Of a stretch of DNA of 45,904 nt, positions 1-8,413 are shown one piece after another. Each line of letters begins with the position of its first letter. Position 1 is the stretch's first letter. The notes under the pieces are model-generated. The model was given only the letters and a program-made list of their open reading frames with translations. It searched no databases and was not told the DNA's origin. Both the position numbers and the translations under genes were made by a program. Origin of the DNA: Deltaproteobacteria bacterium. Lineage in GTDB: Bacteria > Desulfobacterota > Deferrimicrobia > Deferrimicrobiales > Deferrimicrobiaceae. The DNA lies in contig JAGGAJ010000001.1 of NCBI GenBank assembly GCA_017889845.1, positions 1 to 45,904 on the forward strand. Direction: 5' to 3'.

Positions 1-1133
1 CCCAGCAGGAACCGGTGGAACCGGGTGAAGAGGTAGCGCGAGTCGTGCGGCCCCGGGGACGCCTCCGGGTGGTACTGCACGGAGAAGCAGCGCATGGAGG
101 GGACGGAGAGCCCCTCGACCGTCCGGTCGTTCAGGTTCACGTGGGTGATCCGCGCCGCATTCCCCAGCGAGTCGGCGTCCACGGAGAAGTTGTGGTTCTG
201 GCTGGTGATCTCCACCTTTCCCGTGGCGAGGTCCTTCACCGGCTGGTTGCACCCGTGGTGGCCGAATTTCAGCTTGAAGGTCCTCCCCCCCAGCGCGAGC
301 CCCATGATCTGGTGCCCGAGGCAGATGCCGAACACCGGGACCTTCCCGAGAACCTTCCGGGCCGCCTCGACGGCGTACGGCACCCCTTCGGGATCCCCCG
401 GTCCGTTGGACAGGAAGACGCCGTCCGGTTTCCGGGCGAGGATCTCCTCCGCCGTCGTGGAGGCGGGGACGACGGTCACGTCGAACCCGTTGGCCACCAT
501 CATCCGGAGGATGTTCTGCTTGATTCCGTAGTCCACCGCGACGATCCGGGGCACGCGGCCAAACCGGTCCCGGTATTCGGATGCGGGGAGGTATCCTTTC
601 TCCAGGTCCCAGTCTCCGGTGTCCCAATGGAGGACGCGGTCGGTGGTGACTTCCCGGACCAGGTCGCGGCCGACGATCGACGGCAGGTCCCGGGCCCTCC
701 GCGAGAGGCGTTCCGGATCGAGGTCCACTGCGGAGATCACCGCCATCTGGGATCCGCCGTCCCGGAGGCGGCGCGTGAGCGCGCGGGTGTCGATCCCGGC
801 GATCCCGCAGATGTGGTACCGGCGCAGGTAGCCGTCGAGCGACTCCACGTGACGCCAGCTCGACGGGGGTCTCCACGCCTCCCGCACGACGAACCCCTCC
901 ACCCAGGGGCGGTTGGACTCCACGTCTTCCGGGTTGACTCCGGTGTTGCCGATCTCGGGGTACGTCATCGTGACGATCTGCCCCTTGTAGGAAGGGTCGG
1001 TTAGGACCTCCTGGTACCCCGTCATGCTGGTGTTGAAGACGACCTCGCCGCCGCTCTCCCCTTCGTACCCGAAGGACGTCCCTTCGTACACGGTGCCGTC
1101 GGCCAGGGCGAGGACGGCTTTCCTCTCAGCCAT
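1..1133 (-). CDS. carA: Carbamoyl-phosphate synthase small subunit (glutaminase), 3' end outside window
   Basis: This subunit hydrolyses glutamine and passes ammonia to the large subunit CarB to make carbamoyl phosphate for pyrimidine and arginine synthesis. The 377 residues inside the window are nearly a full CarA (usually about 380), so only a few residues and the stop are lost at the edge. An N-terminal CarA domain is followed by a class I amidotransferase domain with NGPGDP (243-248), the nucleophile elbow GICLGHQ (Cys271) and HPE (His355, Glu357), so the catalytic triad is complete. The ATG overlaps the end of pyrC by 8 bp, which suggests translational coupling. It is the fourth gene of the pyr operon; carB probably follows outside the window, but that is inference. 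Confidence 0.97.
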   Translation of the reverse strand, partial: MAERKAVLALADGTVYEGTSFGYEGESGGEVVFNTSMTGYQEVLTDPSYKGQIVTMTYPEIGNTGVNPEDVESNRPWVEGFVVREAWRPPSSWRHVESLDGYLRRYHICGIAGIDTRALTRRLRDGGSQMAVISAVDLDPERLSRRARDLPSIVGRDLVREVTTDRVLHWDTGDWDLEKGYLPASEYRDRFGRVPRIVAVDYGIKQNILRMMVANGFDVTVVPASTTAEEILARKPDGVFLSNGPGDPEGVPYAVEAARKVLGKVPVFGICLGHQIMGLALGGRTFKLKFGHHGCNQPVKDLATGKVEITSQNHNFSVDADSLGNAARITHVNLNDRTVEGLSVPSMRCFSVQYHPEASPGPHDSRYLFTRFHRFLL

Positions 1134-2427
1134 CGGTATCGATCCCGGACTGGCAGGAATGGCGGATCCGGCCGCCGCAGATCGTGACCGCCGCACGGCC
1201 CCGCAGCTTCCACCCGATGAACGGGCTGTTCCTCGATTTGGAGAGGATGTCCTCCTTGCGGAACTCCCACTCCGCGTCGGGGTCCACCACCGTCACGTCG
1301 GCGTCCGCCCCGGGTGCAAGCGTTCCCTTCCCCTTCAGGGAGAGGAGCCGCGCGGGCCCGGCGGAGAGCAGGTCGACCGCACGGGAAGGGGAAACCTTCC
1401 CGCCCGCCAGCAGGGCGAGGGTCAGGGGGAGGGACGTCTGCAGGCCGATGATCCCGTTGGCGGCGGCGACGAACTCGCACCGCTTGACGTAATCCTCGTG
1501 GGGGGCGTGGTCGCTTGCCACGGCGTCGATGGTCCCGTCAAGGATCCCCTCGAGGATGGCCATCCGGTCCTCCTCGCCTCTCAGGGGCGGGTTCATCTTC
1601 GCGTTCGTGTCGTACCCCTCGAGGGCTGCATCGGTCAGGGTGAAATATTGCGGCGCGGTCTCGCCGGTGACCGCGAGGCCGGCCCGCTTGGCCATCCTCA
1701 GGAGATCCACGCCCATCCGGGTGCTGATGTGCTGGATGTGCACGCGCCCTCCCGTCTGGCGGGCGAGGAGGATCTCCCGTGCGATGGCGATATCCTCCGC
1801 CGCCGCTGGGATTCCGGGGAGGCCGAGTCTCTGCGCGGTCCATCCCTCGTGCGCCGCGCCTCCCTCCGCGAGTTCCGGGTCCTCGGAGTGTGTCATGATG
1901 AGATACCCGAACGGCCTGGCGTACTCCATGGCGCGCCGCATCAGGAGGGCGCTGGCCACGGGTTTGCCGTCGTCGGAGAACGCCACGGCCCCCGCCTCGG
2001 AAAGCTCCGTGAAGTCCGTCATCTCCTTCCCCTCCAGGCCGCGGGTCACCGCGGCGACGGGGAAGACGTTGACGGCACCCTCCGTCCGGGCCTTGTCCAG
2101 GATGAACCGGGTCACCTCCGGATGGTCGTTTACGGGTTTCGTGTTCCCCATGCACGCCAGCGTGGTGAACCCTCCGGCCGCGGCGGCCAGTGTCCCCGAG
2201 CGGATGTCCTCCTTCCACTCGTACCCCGGCTCCCGGAGGTGGACGTGCATGTCGATCAATCCCGGGACCACCCACTTCCCCTCTGCGGGTATCACCCGCC
2301 CCGGAAAATTCTTCGGCGCCTCCCCGGCGAGGAATTCCCGGACCTTTCCTTCCGACAGGACCAGGTGTCCCTCCTCGTCCCGCCGGGACGCGGGGTCGAT
2401 GACCCTTCCTCCCCTAATGAGCAGCAT
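1126..2427 (-). CDS. pyrC: Dihydroorotase
   Basis: It cyclises carbamoyl aspartate to dihydroorotate, the third step of UMP synthesis. The 433-residue protein fits the long amidohydrolase-type dihydroorotase class found next to aspartate transcarbamoylase. The metal-binding HxH is in DMHVHLREPG (His61, His63), and further ligands are likely at His180, His233 and Asp306 in SDHAPH (305-310). Near residue 151, FSDDGK carries Asp where other classes use a carboxylated lysine. The ATG at 2427 opens the conserved N-terminus MLLIRGG and sits 14 bp inside the end of pyrB. A longer in-frame reading to 2520 would run through pyrB and is not conserved. The 3' end overlaps carA by 8 bp. Confidence 0.97.
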   Translation of the reverse strand: MLLIRGGRVIDPASRRDEEGHLVLSEGKVREFLAGEAPKNFPGRVIPAEGKWVVPGLIDMHVHLREPGYEWKEDIRSGTLAAAAGGFTTLACMGNTKPVNDHPEVTRFILDKARTEGAVNVFPVAAVTRGLEGKEMTDFTELSEAGAVAFSDDGKPVASALLMRRAMEYARPFGYLIMTHSEDPELAEGGAAHEGWTAQRLGLPGIPAAAEDIAIAREILLARQTGGRVHIQHISTRMGVDLLRMAKRAGLAVTGETAPQYFTLTDAALEGYDTNAKMNPPLRGEEDRMAILEGILDGTIDAVASDHAPHEDYVKRCEFVAAANGIIGLQTSLPLTLALLAGGKVSPSRAVDLLSAGPARLLSLKGKGTLAPGADADVTVVDPDAEWEFRKEDILSKSRNSPFIGWKLRGRAAVTICGGRIRHSCQSGIDTDG

Positions 2428-3346
2428 GGGAACCTCCAGCCAGAAGGTACAGGAGGGCCATCCGGACGGCGACCCCGGACGCCACCTGGTCGAGTATCCG
2501 CGACTGATCGCAATCCGCAAGGTCGTCGGACAATTCGACTCCCCGGTTGATCGGTCCGGGGTGCATGATCACCGCGTCGTCCTTGGCCAGCGAAAAAAGC
2601 GCACGGTTCAAGCCATACCTTCGACAATACTCTCTAATAGATGGAAAAAAAGATGTTTTCTGCCTCTCCAACTGGATCCTGAGCATGATGATCGCGTCGG
2701 CATCCCGGACAGCTTCCCGGATATCGCTCGTCAGCGTGGCTCCCGTCCGGGCCATTTCCCGCGGCAGCAGGGTCTCCGGGCCGCACAGCCACAACCTCGC
2801 CCCCATCCGTCCGAGGGAGTGCAGGTCGGAGCGGACGACCCGGCTGTGCAGGATGTCCCCCACGATGGCGATCTTCAGTCCGGCGACCTTGCCCTTCGCC
2901 TTGAGGATGGTGTAGAGGTCCAGAAGCCCCTGGGACGGGTGTTCGTTCGCGCCGTCCCCCGCGTTGACGATCGAGCACGACAGGTGGCGGGAGAGGAAGT
3001 GCGGGGCACCCGATGCGTAGTGCCGGATCACCAGGATGTTGGGTGTCATCGCCTCGATGTTGCGCGCCGTGTCGAGCAGGGTCTCCCCCTTGGTGATGCT
3101 GGATGTGGAGGAACTGAAGTTGACCACGTCCGCGGAGAGGCGCTTTCCCGCCATCTCGAAGGAGGTGCGGGTCCGTGTGCTCGCCTCGAAGAACAGGTTC
3201 ACCACCGTCTTGCCCCGGAGCGCCGGGACCTTCTTGATGTCGCGGGTGAGGACCTCCTCCATCGAGCGAGCCGTGTCGACGACGAACTCGATCTCCTCCG
3301 GCCGGAAGTCGGACAGCCCCAGGACGTGCCGACGTCGCCATTCCAT
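2414..3346 (-). CDS. pyrB: Aspartate carbamoyltransferase, catalytic chain
   Basis: It transfers the carbamoyl group from carbamoyl phosphate to aspartate, the committed step of pyrimidine synthesis. The 310 residues match a normal catalytic chain. The carbamoyl-phosphate motif FFEASTRTRTSFE holds STRTR at 56-60, HPSQGLLDLYTI follows in the middle, and HPGPINRGVE lies near 262-271. The ATG at 3346 is 2 bp after the pyrR stop codon and the gene overlaps pyrC by 14 bp, so pyrRBC reads as one coupled operon. No regulatory chain gene (pyrI) is present here, so the enzyme is probably a trimer or a complex with PyrC, as in other bacteria with this arrangement. That last point is inference. Confidence 0.97.
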   Translation of the reverse strand: MEWRRRHVLGLSDFRPEEIEFVVDTARSMEEVLTRDIKKVPALRGKTVVNLFFEASTRTRTSFEMAGKRLSADVVNFSSSTSSITKGETLLDTARNIEAMTPNILVIRHYASGAPHFLSRHLSCSIVNAGDGANEHPSQGLLDLYTILKAKGKVAGLKIAIVGDILHSRVVRSDLHSLGRMGARLWLCGPETLLPREMARTGATLTSDIREAVRDADAIIMLRIQLERQKTSFFPSIREYCRRYGLNRALFSLAKDDAVIMHPGPINRGVELSDDLADCDQSRILDQVASGVAVRMALLYLLAGGSHAAH

Positions 3347-3348
3347 GT

Positions 3349-3909
3349 CTATTCTCCCTTCCCGGCCGGCGCCCCCGTGAGGACGACGGACCACTCGTCG
3401 GGTTCTCCTTCCACCCGCACCTCCACGGTTTCGCCCCGCGACGTGGGCACATTCCGCCCGACGTAGTCGGCCCGGATGGGGAGCTCCCGGTGCCCCCGGT
3501 CGATGAGGACGGCCAGCTGGATGTTGCGCGGGCGGCCGAAATCCATCAGTGCGTCCATGGCCGCCCGGATGGTCCGCCCCGTGTAGAGGACGTCGTCCAC
3601 AAGGATCACCTTCCTCTCGTCGATGGAGAACGGGATCTCCGTCCGTTTCAGACGCGTCTGGTACCCCGCCTTCGAGAGGTCGTCGCGGTACAGGGTGATG
3701 TCGACGAATCCCGCCGGGACCTCGACTCCCTCGATGGAGAGGATCTTCCTCCGGATCACGCGGGAAAGCGGGATCCCTCCGGAAGCGATGCCGACGAGGA
3801 CGATCTCCCCCGCCCCCTTGTTCTTCTCGAGGATCTCGTGTGTCAGGCGGGAGAGGACGCGCTCCACTCCCTTCCCGTCCAGGATGGTCTTTGCGGGGGC
3901 CTTTTTCAT
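3349..3909 (-). CDS. pyrR: Bifunctional pyr operon attenuator protein / uracil phosphoribosyltransferase
   Basis: PyrR binds a hairpin in pyr mRNA when UMP is high and lets a downstream terminator form; many members also make UMP from uracil and PRPP. The 186-residue protein is of usual length and has the PRPP-binding loop VILVDDVLYTGRT at 101-113. The ATG at 3909 has AAAGGAG about 7 nt upstream. The frame is open to a GTG at 4029, but that stretch is the regulatory leader and has no conserved protein sequence. The leader contains both the expected RNA target and a terminator (separate entries), so regulatory function is supported by context as well as by family. Confidence 0.96.
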   Translation of the reverse strand: MKKAPAKTILDGKGVERVLSRLTHEILEKNKGAGEIVLVGIASGGIPLSRVIRRKILSIEGVEVPAGFVDITLYRDDLSKAGYQTRLKRTEIPFSIDERKVILVDDVLYTGRTIRAAMDALMDFGRPRNIQLAVLIDRGHRELPIRADYVGRNVPTSRGETVEVRVEGEPDEWSVVLTGAPAGKGE

Positions 3910-3956
3910 GGGGACTCCTTTCGTGCACGCCGGGGGGGTACGGCGGCCCCCGGGGC

Positions 3957-3988
3957 AAAAAAAAGCCCCTCCGCCGGGGCGGAGAGGC
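3957..3988 (-). terminator. Intrinsic terminator in the pyr leader (attenuator)
   Basis: Read on the minus strand, a stem of about 10 bp (CCTCTCCGCC paired with GGCGGAGGGG, one G-U pair) is followed by C and then eight T residues at 3964-3957. It lies between the promoter and the pyrR start, where a terminator would block the whole operon. With the PyrR-binding hairpin just upstream it forms the expected attenuation switch. Confidence 0.9.
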
Positions 3989-4018
3989 ACGGTGAGCGGC
4001 TGGTAAACGTCATCCTTT

Positions 4019-4038
4019 GCTAACCTCACGGGATTAGC
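4019..4038 (-). promoter_or_regulatory. PyrR-binding hairpin in the pyr leader RNA
   Basis: On the minus strand GCTAA and TTAGC pair around the loop TCCCGTGAGG. This matches the purine-rich loop recognised by PyrR (UCCNGNGAGG) in known pyr attenuators. It starts about 12-15 nt after the predicted transcription start and lies upstream of the terminator. Bound PyrR should stabilise this anti-antiterminator and favour termination when UMP or UTP is plentiful. Confidence 0.87.
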
Positions 4039-4056
4039 TTAAAAGGCCAGATCGAT

Positions 4057-4083
4057 ACTATACCGATCCCCCTCCCCCGTCAA
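4057..4083 (-). promoter_or_regulatory. Sigma70-type promoter of the pyr operon
   Basis: On the minus strand a -35 TTGACG (4083-4078) is followed after 15 bp by TATAGT (4062-4057), or after 17 bp by the overlapping TAGTAT (4060-4055). Initiation would fall near 4050, just upstream of the PyrR hairpin. The promoter starts only about 14 bp after the lepB stop codon, so it separates the pyr operon from the long upstream gene run. Confidence 0.75.
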
Positions 4084-4096
4084 GGAGAGGGGCGGA

Positions 4097-4777
4097 CTAT
4101 TTCAGGACGTGCCCGAGCCGGTCCCACCGGACGAGTTCGGGGTACCGCCACACCTCCGTCCATCCGACCCCCCTGTTCCAGTCGATGGAAAAGTAGATGA
4201 ACAGCGCCTTCCCGATGACCGCGTCCATTTCCACGAATCCCCAGAAGCGGGAGTCGTACGACCGGTCCCGGTTGTCCCCCATCACGAAGAGCTTCCCCGC
4301 GGGCACCCGCACGGGAGGCAGGATGTCCCGTGTCCGCACGAGGAGTTCGGCGTCCATCCCGTCGGCGAACCGCGTGTACGGCTCTTCGAGGGGTTCCCCG
4401 TTGACGAGGACGGTTTTCCGCCGGATCTCCACCGTGTCGCCCGGCAGCCCGATGACGCGCTTGATGAAATCCTTGCTCGTGTCTTCCGGGAAGACGAACA
4501 CGATGATGTCCCCCCGCTTCGGCGTGGAGAACCGCAGGATCCGCCCCTTTGTGTAGGGCACATGGTATCCGTAGATGAACTTGTTGACGAAGATGTGGTC
4601 GCCCACCAGGAGCGTGTTCTCCATGGAGCTGGAAGGTATCTTGAATGCCTGGAGCAGGAGCGTGCGGACCACCAGGGCGATCAGGAGCGCCATGCCGAAC
4701 GCCTCGGCGTACTCGCGTGCCTTCCCCCCGCGTTTCCCCGGAGGGTGGATATCCGTCACCGGTGTCCTCGCCGACAT
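4097..4777 (-). CDS. lepB: Signal peptidase I
   Basis: This membrane-anchored serine protease removes signal peptides from exported proteins. Counting from the ATG at 4777 (226 residues), one membrane segment lies at about 26-44. The catalytic Ser51 is in IPSSSMENTL, the general base Lys106 is in FIKRVIGLPGD, and the family box GDNRDRSYDSRFWG follows. A GTG at 4792, overlapping the lepA stop as GTGA, would add five residues. I prefer the ATG because a G-rich ribosome site lies 4-5 nt before it while the GTG touches its AAGGAG. It is the last gene of the long run that starts with argS; lepA-lepB adjacency is widespread in bacteria. Confidence 0.96.
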   Translation of the reverse strand: MSARTPVTDIHPPGKRGGKAREYAEAFGMALLIALVVRTLLLQAFKIPSSSMENTLLVGDHIFVNKFIYGYHVPYTKGRILRFSTPKRGDIIVFVFPEDTSKDFIKRVIGLPGDTVEIRRKTVLVNGEPLEEPYTRFADGMDAELLVRTRDILPPVRVPAGKLFVMGDNRDRSYDSRFWGFVEMDAVIGKALFIYFSIDWNRGVGWTEVWRYPELVRWDRLGHVLK

Positions 4778-4788
4778 GTCGCCCCCCT

Positions 4789-6597
4789 TCACTCCTTGAC
4801 CTTCAGGATCGACAGGAACGCTTCCTGGGGGATCTCAACGGTTCCCACCTGCTTCATCCGCCTCTTCCCCTCCTTCTGCTTCTCCAGGAGCTTCCGCTTC
4901 CGCGTGATGTCGCCCCCGTAGCACTTCGCGATCACGTTCTTCCGGATCGCCTTGACCGACTCCCGCGCGATGACCTTCGACCCGATCGCCGCCTGGATGA
5001 CCACTTCGAACATCTGCCGTGGGATCAGCTTCCGCAGCCGCTCGGTGACCTCCCTCCCCTTCGGGTATGCGCTTTCCCGGTGGACGATGAGGGAGAGGGC
5101 GTCCACCTTGTCTCCGTTCAGGAGGATGTCGAGCTTCACCAGGCTGGACCGGCGGAACTCGTGGAATTCGTAGTCCATGGAGGCGTAGCCGCGGGAGGCG
5201 GTCTTGAGCTTGTCGTAGAAGTCGAGGACGATCTCGTTCAGCGGGAGCTCGTACTCCAGGATGACCCGGTTCGTGGAGACGAATTTCATCTGGCGCTGGA
5301 CCCCGCGCCGCTCCTCGCACAGCTTGAGGATCCCCCCGAGGTACTCCGCCGGGAGGTGGATCGTGGCGAGGATCAGCGGCTCCTCGATGTGGTCCAGCTC
5401 CAGCGGCTCGGGAAGGCGGGCGGGGCTGTCCACCTCCACCACGGACCCGTCCGTCTTCACCGCGCGATACCCGACGGTGGGTGCCGTGGTGATCAGCTCC
5501 ACGCCGTACTCCCGCTCGAGGCGCTCCTGGACGATCTCCATGTGAAGAAGGCCCAGGAACCCGCACCGGAAGCCGAACCCCAGCGCGACGGAGGTCTCCG
5601 GTTCGGCGGTGAAGGAGGAGTCGTTCAGGCGGAGTTTCTCGATGGCGGTGCGCAGCTGGGCGTACTGATCCGAGGCGACGGGATACACGCCGGCGAACAC
5701 CATCGGCCGGACGACCTTGAACCCCGGCAGCGGCATCGCGGCGGGACGCCGCGAGTCGGTGATCGTGTCCCCCACCTTCGTCTCCGTGAGTTCCTTGACG
5801 TTGGCGATGACGAACCCCACCTCACCGGTGCAAAGCCGCTCCACCTCCTGGGGATGGGGGGAGAAGACGCCCACTTTCTGCACCTCGAAGGTGTTTCCGG
5901 TGGCCATGAAGGTGATCCGCTGCCCCGGCCGGACAGACCCGTCGAACACCCGCGCAAGGACCACGACCCCTACGTAGTTGTCGAACCACGAGTCGATGAT
6001 GAGCGCCTTCACCGGGGCTTCGGGATCCCCCTGCGGGGGGGGGACCTGCCGGACGATCCGCTCAAGCAGCTCCGGGACGCCGGTCCCCTTCTTCGCGCTC
6101 ACCTGGAGCATCCCGGACGTGTCGAGGCCGATGACGTCCTCGATCTCCCTCCGCACGCGTTCCGGCTCCGCGTTCGGGAGGTCGATCTTGTTGAGGACCG
6201 GCAGGACCTCGAGGTTCTGGTCCAGGGCCAGGTACACGTTGGCCAGCGTCTGCGCCTCCACACCCTGGGACGCGTCCACAACCAGGACCGCCCCCTCGCA
6301 GGCGCACAGGCTCCGCGATACCTCGTAGGAGAAGTCCACGTGCCCGGGGGTGTCGATCAGGTTGAGCTGGTATTCGCTCCCGTCCGGGGAGAGGTACCGC
6401 ATCCGGACGGTCTGGGCCTTGATGGTGATCCCCCGTTCCCGCTCGAGGTCCATCTTGTCGAGGAACTGGTCGACCTTCTCCCGCTCCGACAGGGTGCCGG
6501 TGATCTCCAGCAACCGGTCGGCCAGGGTGGACTTCCCGTGGTCGATGTGGGCGATGATGGAGAAGTTGCGGATGTTTCCGATGCGCATGCCTACCAT
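4789..6597 (-). CDS. lepA: Elongation factor 4 (back-translocating GTPase LepA)
   Basis: LepA is a ribosome-binding GTPase linked to translation under stress and to 30S assembly. The 602 residues are full length for the family. The order is a GTPase domain (AHIDHGKS at about 16-23, then DTPGH and NKID), EF-G-like domains II, III and V, and the LepA-specific C-terminal domain with the YGGDITRKRKLLEKQKEGK region. The first ATG (6597) lies within the end of the epimerase gene, with a 7-bp overlap. A second ATG at 6588 gives the shorter N-terminus MRIGNIRNF and has GGTAGG just upstream, so it is a fair alternative. The stop overlaps the possible GTG start of lepB. Confidence 0.97.
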   Translation of the reverse strand: MVGMRIGNIRNFSIIAHIDHGKSTLADRLLEITGTLSEREKVDQFLDKMDLERERGITIKAQTVRMRYLSPDGSEYQLNLIDTPGHVDFSYEVSRSLCACEGAVLVVDASQGVEAQTLANVYLALDQNLEVLPVLNKIDLPNAEPERVRREIEDVIGLDTSGMLQVSAKKGTGVPELLERIVRQVPPPQGDPEAPVKALIIDSWFDNYVGVVVLARVFDGSVRPGQRITFMATGNTFEVQKVGVFSPHPQEVERLCTGEVGFVIANVKELTETKVGDTITDSRRPAAMPLPGFKVVRPMVFAGVYPVASDQYAQLRTAIEKLRLNDSSFTAEPETSVALGFGFRCGFLGLLHMEIVQERLEREYGVELITTAPTVGYRAVKTDGSVVEVDSPARLPEPLELDHIEEPLILATIHLPAEYLGGILKLCEERRGVQRQMKFVSTNRVILEYELPLNEIVLDFYDKLKTASRGYASMDYEFHEFRRSSLVKLDILLNGDKVDALSLIVHRESAYPKGREVTERLRKLIPRQMFEVVIQAAIGSKVIARESVKAIRKNVIAKCYGGDITRKRKLLEKQKEGKRRMKQVGTVEIPQEAFLSILKVKE

Positions 6598-7529
6598 CTG
6601 CCGGAGGATTTCACCTTGTCGCGGAAGTACGCCAGCGTGAGGGCGAGCCCGTCGTCCAGTGATTTTTCAGGATACCATCCCAGCTCGTTGTACGCCAATG
6701 CGTTCTCGATGACGGAGCGGCGCTGCTCCCCCGGCATCGCGGGGCCGTGGATCTCCTCCTGGCGGCTCCCGGAGAGGTCCCGGAGCTTCCGGAAGAGCGT
6801 GTTCACGTCCGTTTCGATCCCGGTGCCGATGTTGATCGCAAGCCCGTCCCCCCGCGTCAGGGCGGCCAGGTTGGCACGCACCACGTCCCCCACGTAGACG
6901 TAGTCCCGCGTCTGCTCCCCGTCGCCGTTCACGATTGCCGTCTGGCCCCGGAGAAGACGTTCCGAGAAGATGGCCACGACGCCCGCCTCGCCGTGCGGGT
7001 CCTGTCGCGGCCCGTACACGTTCGCGTACCGGAGGGCGGTGTACGAAAGCCCGTACTGGGCGCGGTAGAAGTGGAGGTAGAGCTCGACGGAGACCTTCGC
7101 CACCCCGTATGGGGAAACGGGCCGGAGCGGATGACTCTCGTCCGCGGGGAACTCCTCCTGCTCCCCGTACCCCGCGCCCCCGGAGGATGCGAAGATCACC
7201 TTCCGGACTTCCGCCGAGCGCGCCGCCTCCAGGAGCGTCAGCGACCCGAGGATGTTTTCCCGCGCGTCGAACACCGGTTCGGCCACCGACCGGCGGACGT
7301 TGATCTGCGCCGCGTGGTGGTTGATCACCTCCGGATGGAACGTACGGACCGCCTCGGCGGCGGTGTCCGATCCCACGTCGCAGAATACGAAGCGCGCCCC
7401 GGGAGGGACGTTTCCTTCCTTCCCGGAAGAAAGGTTGTCCAGTACGAGGACCTCATGGCCCGCTTCTACGTATGCCGCCGCGACGTGGGAGCCGATGAAA
7501 CCCGCCCCTCCGGTGACCAGGATGCGCAT
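6591..7529 (-). CDS. NAD-dependent sugar-nucleotide epimerase, UDP-glucose 4-epimerase type
   Basis: This short-chain dehydrogenase-type protein of 312 residues probably epimerises a UDP-sugar for surface polysaccharide. The NAD-binding GGAGFIGSH is at residues 7-15, a catalytic Ser lies at about 115-116 in FASSGGAGYGE, and the YxxxK pair is Tyr141/Lys145 in SPYGVAK. RYANVYGPRQDP and the R-DYVYVGDVV segment are typical of GalE/WbpP-like enzymes. The exact substrate cannot be read from the sequence, so I give no gene symbol. It begins 2 bp after the rfbD-like gene and overlaps lepA, placing it in the same transcription unit as lptD and consistent with LPS or O-antigen work. Confidence 0.9.
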   Translation of the reverse strand: MRILVTGGAGFIGSHVAAAYVEAGHEVLVLDNLSSGKEGNVPPGARFVFCDVGSDTAAEAVRTFHPEVINHHAAQINVRRSVAEPVFDARENILGSLTLLEAARSAEVRKVIFASSGGAGYGEQEEFPADESHPLRPVSPYGVAKVSVELYLHFYRAQYGLSYTALRYANVYGPRQDPHGEAGVVAIFSERLLRGQTAIVNGDGEQTRDYVYVGDVVRANLAALTRGDGLAINIGTGIETDVNTLFRKLRDLSGSRQEEIHGPAMPGEQRRSVIENALAYNELGWYPEKSLDDGLALTLAYFRDKVKSSGRW

Positions 7530-7531
7530 GC

Positions 7532-8413
7532 CTATCTCCCTCCTTTTCCGACAATGGATTCGAGGAACTCGCCCGCCGCCTCTTCCCACGAGCGGGGGGA
7601 TTCCCCCGTGATCCGCCTGTACCTTTCCTTGCTGAGGACGGCATACGAAGGCCGCTTGGCGGGGTACGGAAGGTCCCGGGTCAGCGCCGGAAACAGCGGC
7701 GCTCCCGCCATCCCCGATCGTTCCAGCACGTACCTAGCGAGGCCGTACCAGGTCGTCTCCCCTTCGCTGGAGAAATGCACCGTGCCCCTGGCCCCCGCGT
7801 CCAGAAGTTTCAGGACGGCCTTCGCGAGGTCCCCCGCGAACGTGGGGCAGCCGGTCTGGTCGGATGCCACCCGGAGCGTCTCCCCCAGCCGCGCCTTCCC
7901 GAGGATCGTGAGGATGAAGTTCCCGCCTCCCGCGCCGTAGAGCCACTGGGTGCGGACCAGGAGATGCTCGGTCCCCGCCTCCCGCAGGGCCTCCTCGGCG
8001 GCCAGCTTGCTTTTCCCGTAGGCGGAGAGAGGCAGGACGGGATCTTCTTCCCGGTACGGGCGGGACGCCATACCGTCGAAGACGTAGTCGGTCCCGAAGG
8101 TCACCAGGAGGATCCCGCGCTCCCGGCAGACACGAGCCATGTTCCCGGTTCCCAACGCGTTGACGGCGTGCGCCCGTTCCGGCTCGACCTCCGCCCGGTC
8201 GACCGCCGTGTAGGCGGCGCAGTGGATCGCCACTTCCGGGCGGAACCCTTCGATCTCCCGGAAGCATTCCGGGAGGATCGTCACGTCGCACTCCTCCCGG
8301 TCCGTGACCCGCAGTTCGAAGCGGCCGTGAAACGCCTCCACGATCTCCTTCCCGAGCAGGCCGCGTCCGCCTGTGATCAGAACCCGTCCCGAGCGACCCT
8401 CCCCGCGGCTCAT
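7532..8413 (-). CDS. rfbD: dTDP-4-dehydrorhamnose reductase (RmlD family)
   Basis: RmlD-family enzymes reduce dTDP-4-keto-L-rhamnose to dTDP-L-rhamnose, an LPS building block. The 293-residue protein has TGGRGLLG (14-21) for NAD(P)H, CAAYTAVDRAE (65-75), TDYVFDG and the catalytic Tyr132/Lys136 in SAYGKSK. GCPTFAGDLAKA matches the conserved C-terminal substrate region. The ATG overlaps the lptD stop codon as ATGA. The rmlA, rmlB and rmlC partners are not in the window. The assignment rests on family motifs, and a related keto-sugar reductase is possible. Confidence 0.9.
   Translation of the reverse strand: MSRGEGRSGRVLITGGRGLLGKEIVEAFHGRFELRVTDREECDVTILPECFREIEGFRPEVAIHCAAYTAVDRAEVEPERAHAVNALGTGNMARVCRERGILLVTFGTDYVFDGMASRPYREEDPVLPLSAYGKSKLAAEEALREAGTEHLLVRTQWLYGAGGGNFILTILGKARLGETLRVASDQTGCPTFAGDLAKAVLKLLDAGARGTVHFSSEGETTWYGLARYVLERSGMAGAPLFPALTRDLPYPAKRPSYAVLSKERYRRITGESPRSWEEAAGEFLESIVGKGGR

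Noticed and set aside
3910..4029. In-frame N-terminal extension of pyrR from a GTG at 4029
   Set aside because: The extra 40 residues are not conserved, lie over the PyrR hairpin and terminator, and lack a ribosome site, whereas the ATG at 3909 has AAAGGAG upstream.
4068..4092. Nine-bp GC-rich hairpin just after lepB, possible terminator
   Set aside because: It has no run of T residues behind it and it overlaps the -35 of the pyr promoter; the pairing is probably a by-product of G- and C-rich sequence.
4645..6897. Plus-strand open frame of 750 codons opposite lepA
   Set aside because: It mirrors the minus-strand lepA, epimerase and lepB genes. Long antisense frames are expected in high-GC DNA, and the protein is low in complexity and rich in Arg, Asp and His. 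The same holds for other long plus-strand frames, such as 15-1004 and 27491-29929.
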